NCBI RefSeq assembly: GCF_001884185.1
Contig: NZ_MAOE01000067.1
Location: 1-64,000, forward strand
Source of the DNA: Bacillus albus
GTDB lineage: Bacteria; Bacillota; Bacilli; Bacillales; Bacillaceae_G
DNA: 64,000 nucleotides
Direction of reading: 5' to 3'
Below, piece after piece: positions 62,639-64,000 of the stretch; position 1 is the first letter of the stretch, and every line of letters begins with the position of its first letter. Under the pieces are notes generated by a model. It saw only the letters and a list, made by a program, of their open reading frames with translations. It was not told where the DNA came from and ran no database searches. Made by a program: the position numbers and the translations under genes.

Positions 62639-62800
62639 AAAGGATACTCCTTTCAATAACGGGAGATTAATATAGTATTGTAAATTAGTTATTTATAATT
62701 CACATAGAATAATATTAAGTACCAGGTAATAATATCAGATGTTTATATCTGTTGTAAAGATGCGTTTTTATGTATATTTTGTAAAAATAGAAAAAGCGTG

Positions 62801-62817
62801 TTTACATTCAGTTTACA
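62801..62817 (+). promoter_or_regulatory. TTTACA-N5-TTTACA repeat upstream of bmrA
   Basis: Two TTTACA units (62801-62806, 62812-62817) share the 11-bp phase seen before entFM. A loose AAAAATAGAA (62783 region)/TTCTATTTTT (62830 region) pair surrounds them. ATG 62879 is 61 bases downstream. Confidence 0.45.
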
Positions 62818-62878
62818 TTTGTATTGTATTCTATTTTTAGAAAGAACAGTTTGGTTTAACACGAGGAGATGAACAGGA

Positions 62879-64000
62879 ATGGAAGTTAAAAATGAAATGA
62901 AGAAAAAAGGGAGCTGGAGGCAGTTTTTACGCCTTATTCAAGATACAAATCCTCCAAAAGGGATTCTTGCTTTTGCGTTATTAATGAGTTTGCTTTCTAC
63001 AGGAGCAAGTTTATTTATACCGATGTTAACGAAGGGGCTAGTAGATAATTTCTCACTTTCGTCAATTAGTACAGGGCAAATTGTTGGGCTAGTTGCATTC
63101 TTTATTATGCAAACTATAGCAGCGGGATTATCTATATATTTATTAAATTATATAGGACAGAAGATTGTAGCTGGACTGAGAGAACGCTTGTGGAAAAAGG
63201 TGCTTATTTTACCAGTAACTTATTATGATCAAAATAGAACAGGCGATACAATTAGCCGTATGACAAATGATACAGGAGTTGTGAAAACATTAATTTCTGA
63301 GCATTTGTCAAACTTATTAACAGGTGGTATTTCAATTGTCGGATCTTTAATTGTATTATTTGTTTTAGATTGGAAAATGACACTTTTACTTTTAACTGTT
63401 ATTCCATTATCAGTACTTATTTTAGTTCCACTTGGACGAAAAATGTATAAGATTTCAAAAGCACTTCAAGATGAAACGGCTTCTTTTACTAGTGTATTAA
63501 CACAAGTGTTATCAGAAATTCGTTTAGTGAAATCTTCGAACACAGAAAAAAGAGAATATGAAACTGGAAACAAAGGTATTGAAAAGTTATTGCAATTTGG
63601 TTTGAAAGAAGGAAAAGTGCAAGCGTTAATTTCACCAGTTATGTCGTTTGTTTTAATGGCATTGCTTGTTATTATCGTAGGGTATGGTGGAATGCGAGTT
63701 TCTAGTGGCGCATTAACTACAGGAGAACTTGTAGCGTTTATTTTATATTTAGTTCAAATTATAATGCCAATGAGTCAACTATCTATGTTCTTTACACAAT
63801 TCCAAAAGGCAATTGGTGCAACGGAAAGAATTAATACAATTTTAGAATATGAAGTAGAAGATCATGAAACTGGTGTGAAAGTTACAAATGCTAAGCAGCC
63901 AATCGTTCTTGAAAATGTACATTTCGAATATAACGAAGAAGAGCAAGTGTTAAAGAATATTGATTTCACAATTGAATCAGGCAAAGTAACAGCAATCGTA
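62879..64000 (+). CDS. BmrA-type multidrug ABC exporter (5' part)
   Basis: The frame runs open to the window end (374 codons). The N-terminus MEVKNEMKKKGSWRQFLRL is cytoplasmic, then six helices form the exporter membrane domain. LRERLWKKVLILPVTYYDQNRTGD is the coupling region, QKAIGATERINTIL the linker, and VLENVHFEYNEEEQ opens the ATPase domain just before the end. The sequence is close to B. subtilis BmrA (YvcC), which exports drugs as a homodimer. GAGGAG lies about ten bases before ATG 62879. Confidence 0.9.
   Translation, partial: MEVKNEMKKKGSWRQFLRLIQDTNPPKGILAFALLMSLLSTGASLFIPMLTKGLVDNFSLSSISTGQIVGLVAFFIMQTIAAGLSIYLLNYIGQKIVAGLRERLWKKVLILPVTYYDQNRTGDTISRMTNDTGVVKTLISEHLSNLLTGGISIVGSLIVLFVLDWKMTLLLLTVIPLSVLILVPLGRKMYKISKALQDETASFTSVLTQVLSEIRLVKSSNTEKREYETGNKGIEKLLQFGLKEGKVQALISPVMSFVLMALLVIIVGYGGMRVSSGALTTGELVAFILYLVQIIMPMSQLSMFFTQFQKAIGATERINTILEYEVEDHETGVKVTNAKQPIVLENVHFEYNEEEQVLKNIDFTIESGKVTAIV

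Overview
The window reads as chromosomal DNA of a Bacillus cereus group bacterium. The evidence is low GC, AGGAGG-type ribosome sites, an entFM gene (cereus-group cell-wall peptidase), a 152-bp bcr1 repeat (found only in this group), a cydABCD operon and many paralogous stress oxidoreductases. No rRNA, tRNA, CRISPR array or prophage was seen. Genes lie in short operons, mostly closed by clear rho-independent terminators.

Layout. 0-1.2 kb is a decayed accessory edge: the frameshifted tail of an unidentified gene overlaps an Imm33-like immunity gene, followed by an IS3-type orfA fragment behind a 26-bp perfect palindrome. 1.2-5.4 kb carries small membrane proteins (DUF2871, CcdC), DUF896, a membrane gene broken by one base inside a perfect palindrome, and a lipoprotein/CcdA-like pair. 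5.6-9.3 kb has an M24 aminopeptidase P, a lipoprotein multicopper oxidase and a His-tailed membrane protein. 9.6-17.4 kb has topB, a DUF4153-like membrane protein, an ArsB/ACR3-type carrier, azoR, brnQ and a methylmalonyl-CoA epimerase-like VOC protein. 17.7-20 kb is the copper pair ycnJ-ycnI. 20-28 kb has hydrolase, EamA, LysR, Rrf2, FrnE, nitroreductase, GNAT, AI-2E and ldh genes.

28.3-39.3 kb has a flavin amine oxidase, a CobW GTPase behind a near-perfect Zur box, and a TetR-headed block. That block holds an acyl-CoA ligase killed by a nonsense codon, MaoC, a KAS III-like enzyme and a complete Liv-type ABC importer. 39.4-43.3 kb has LysR/DUF4865/tautomerase/CMD and MarR/LLM-oxidoreductase modules. 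A frameshifted remnant precedes cydABCD (43.9-49.8 kb). 50-55.5 kb is a surface-glycan cluster: SGNH-like protein, a GT2-GT2-methyltransferase fusion, a DegT aminotransferase and a hexapeptide acyltransferase. 55.6-64 kb has a DUF6376 lipoprotein, bcr1, an MccF-like LD-carboxypeptidase, a D,D-carboxypeptidase, a second nitroreductase, a 56-aa antisense-strand small protein, entFM, a hydrolase and the start of a BmrA-type exporter.

Themes. Redox, quinone and thiol stress is prominent (azoR, two nitroreductases, FrnE/Rrf2, LLM oxidoreductase, cytochrome bd). So is metal handling (multicopper oxidase, YcnJI, Zur-CobW, arsenic carrier). At least five genes are broken (1-164, 1023-1178, 2688-3604, 31532-33022, 43471-43766). 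The most informative non-coding signals are a shared 19-bp operator for Rrf2 and FrnE, the Zur box, a palindrome coinciding with a frameshift, and 11-bp-phased TTnACA repeats before entFM and bmrA.
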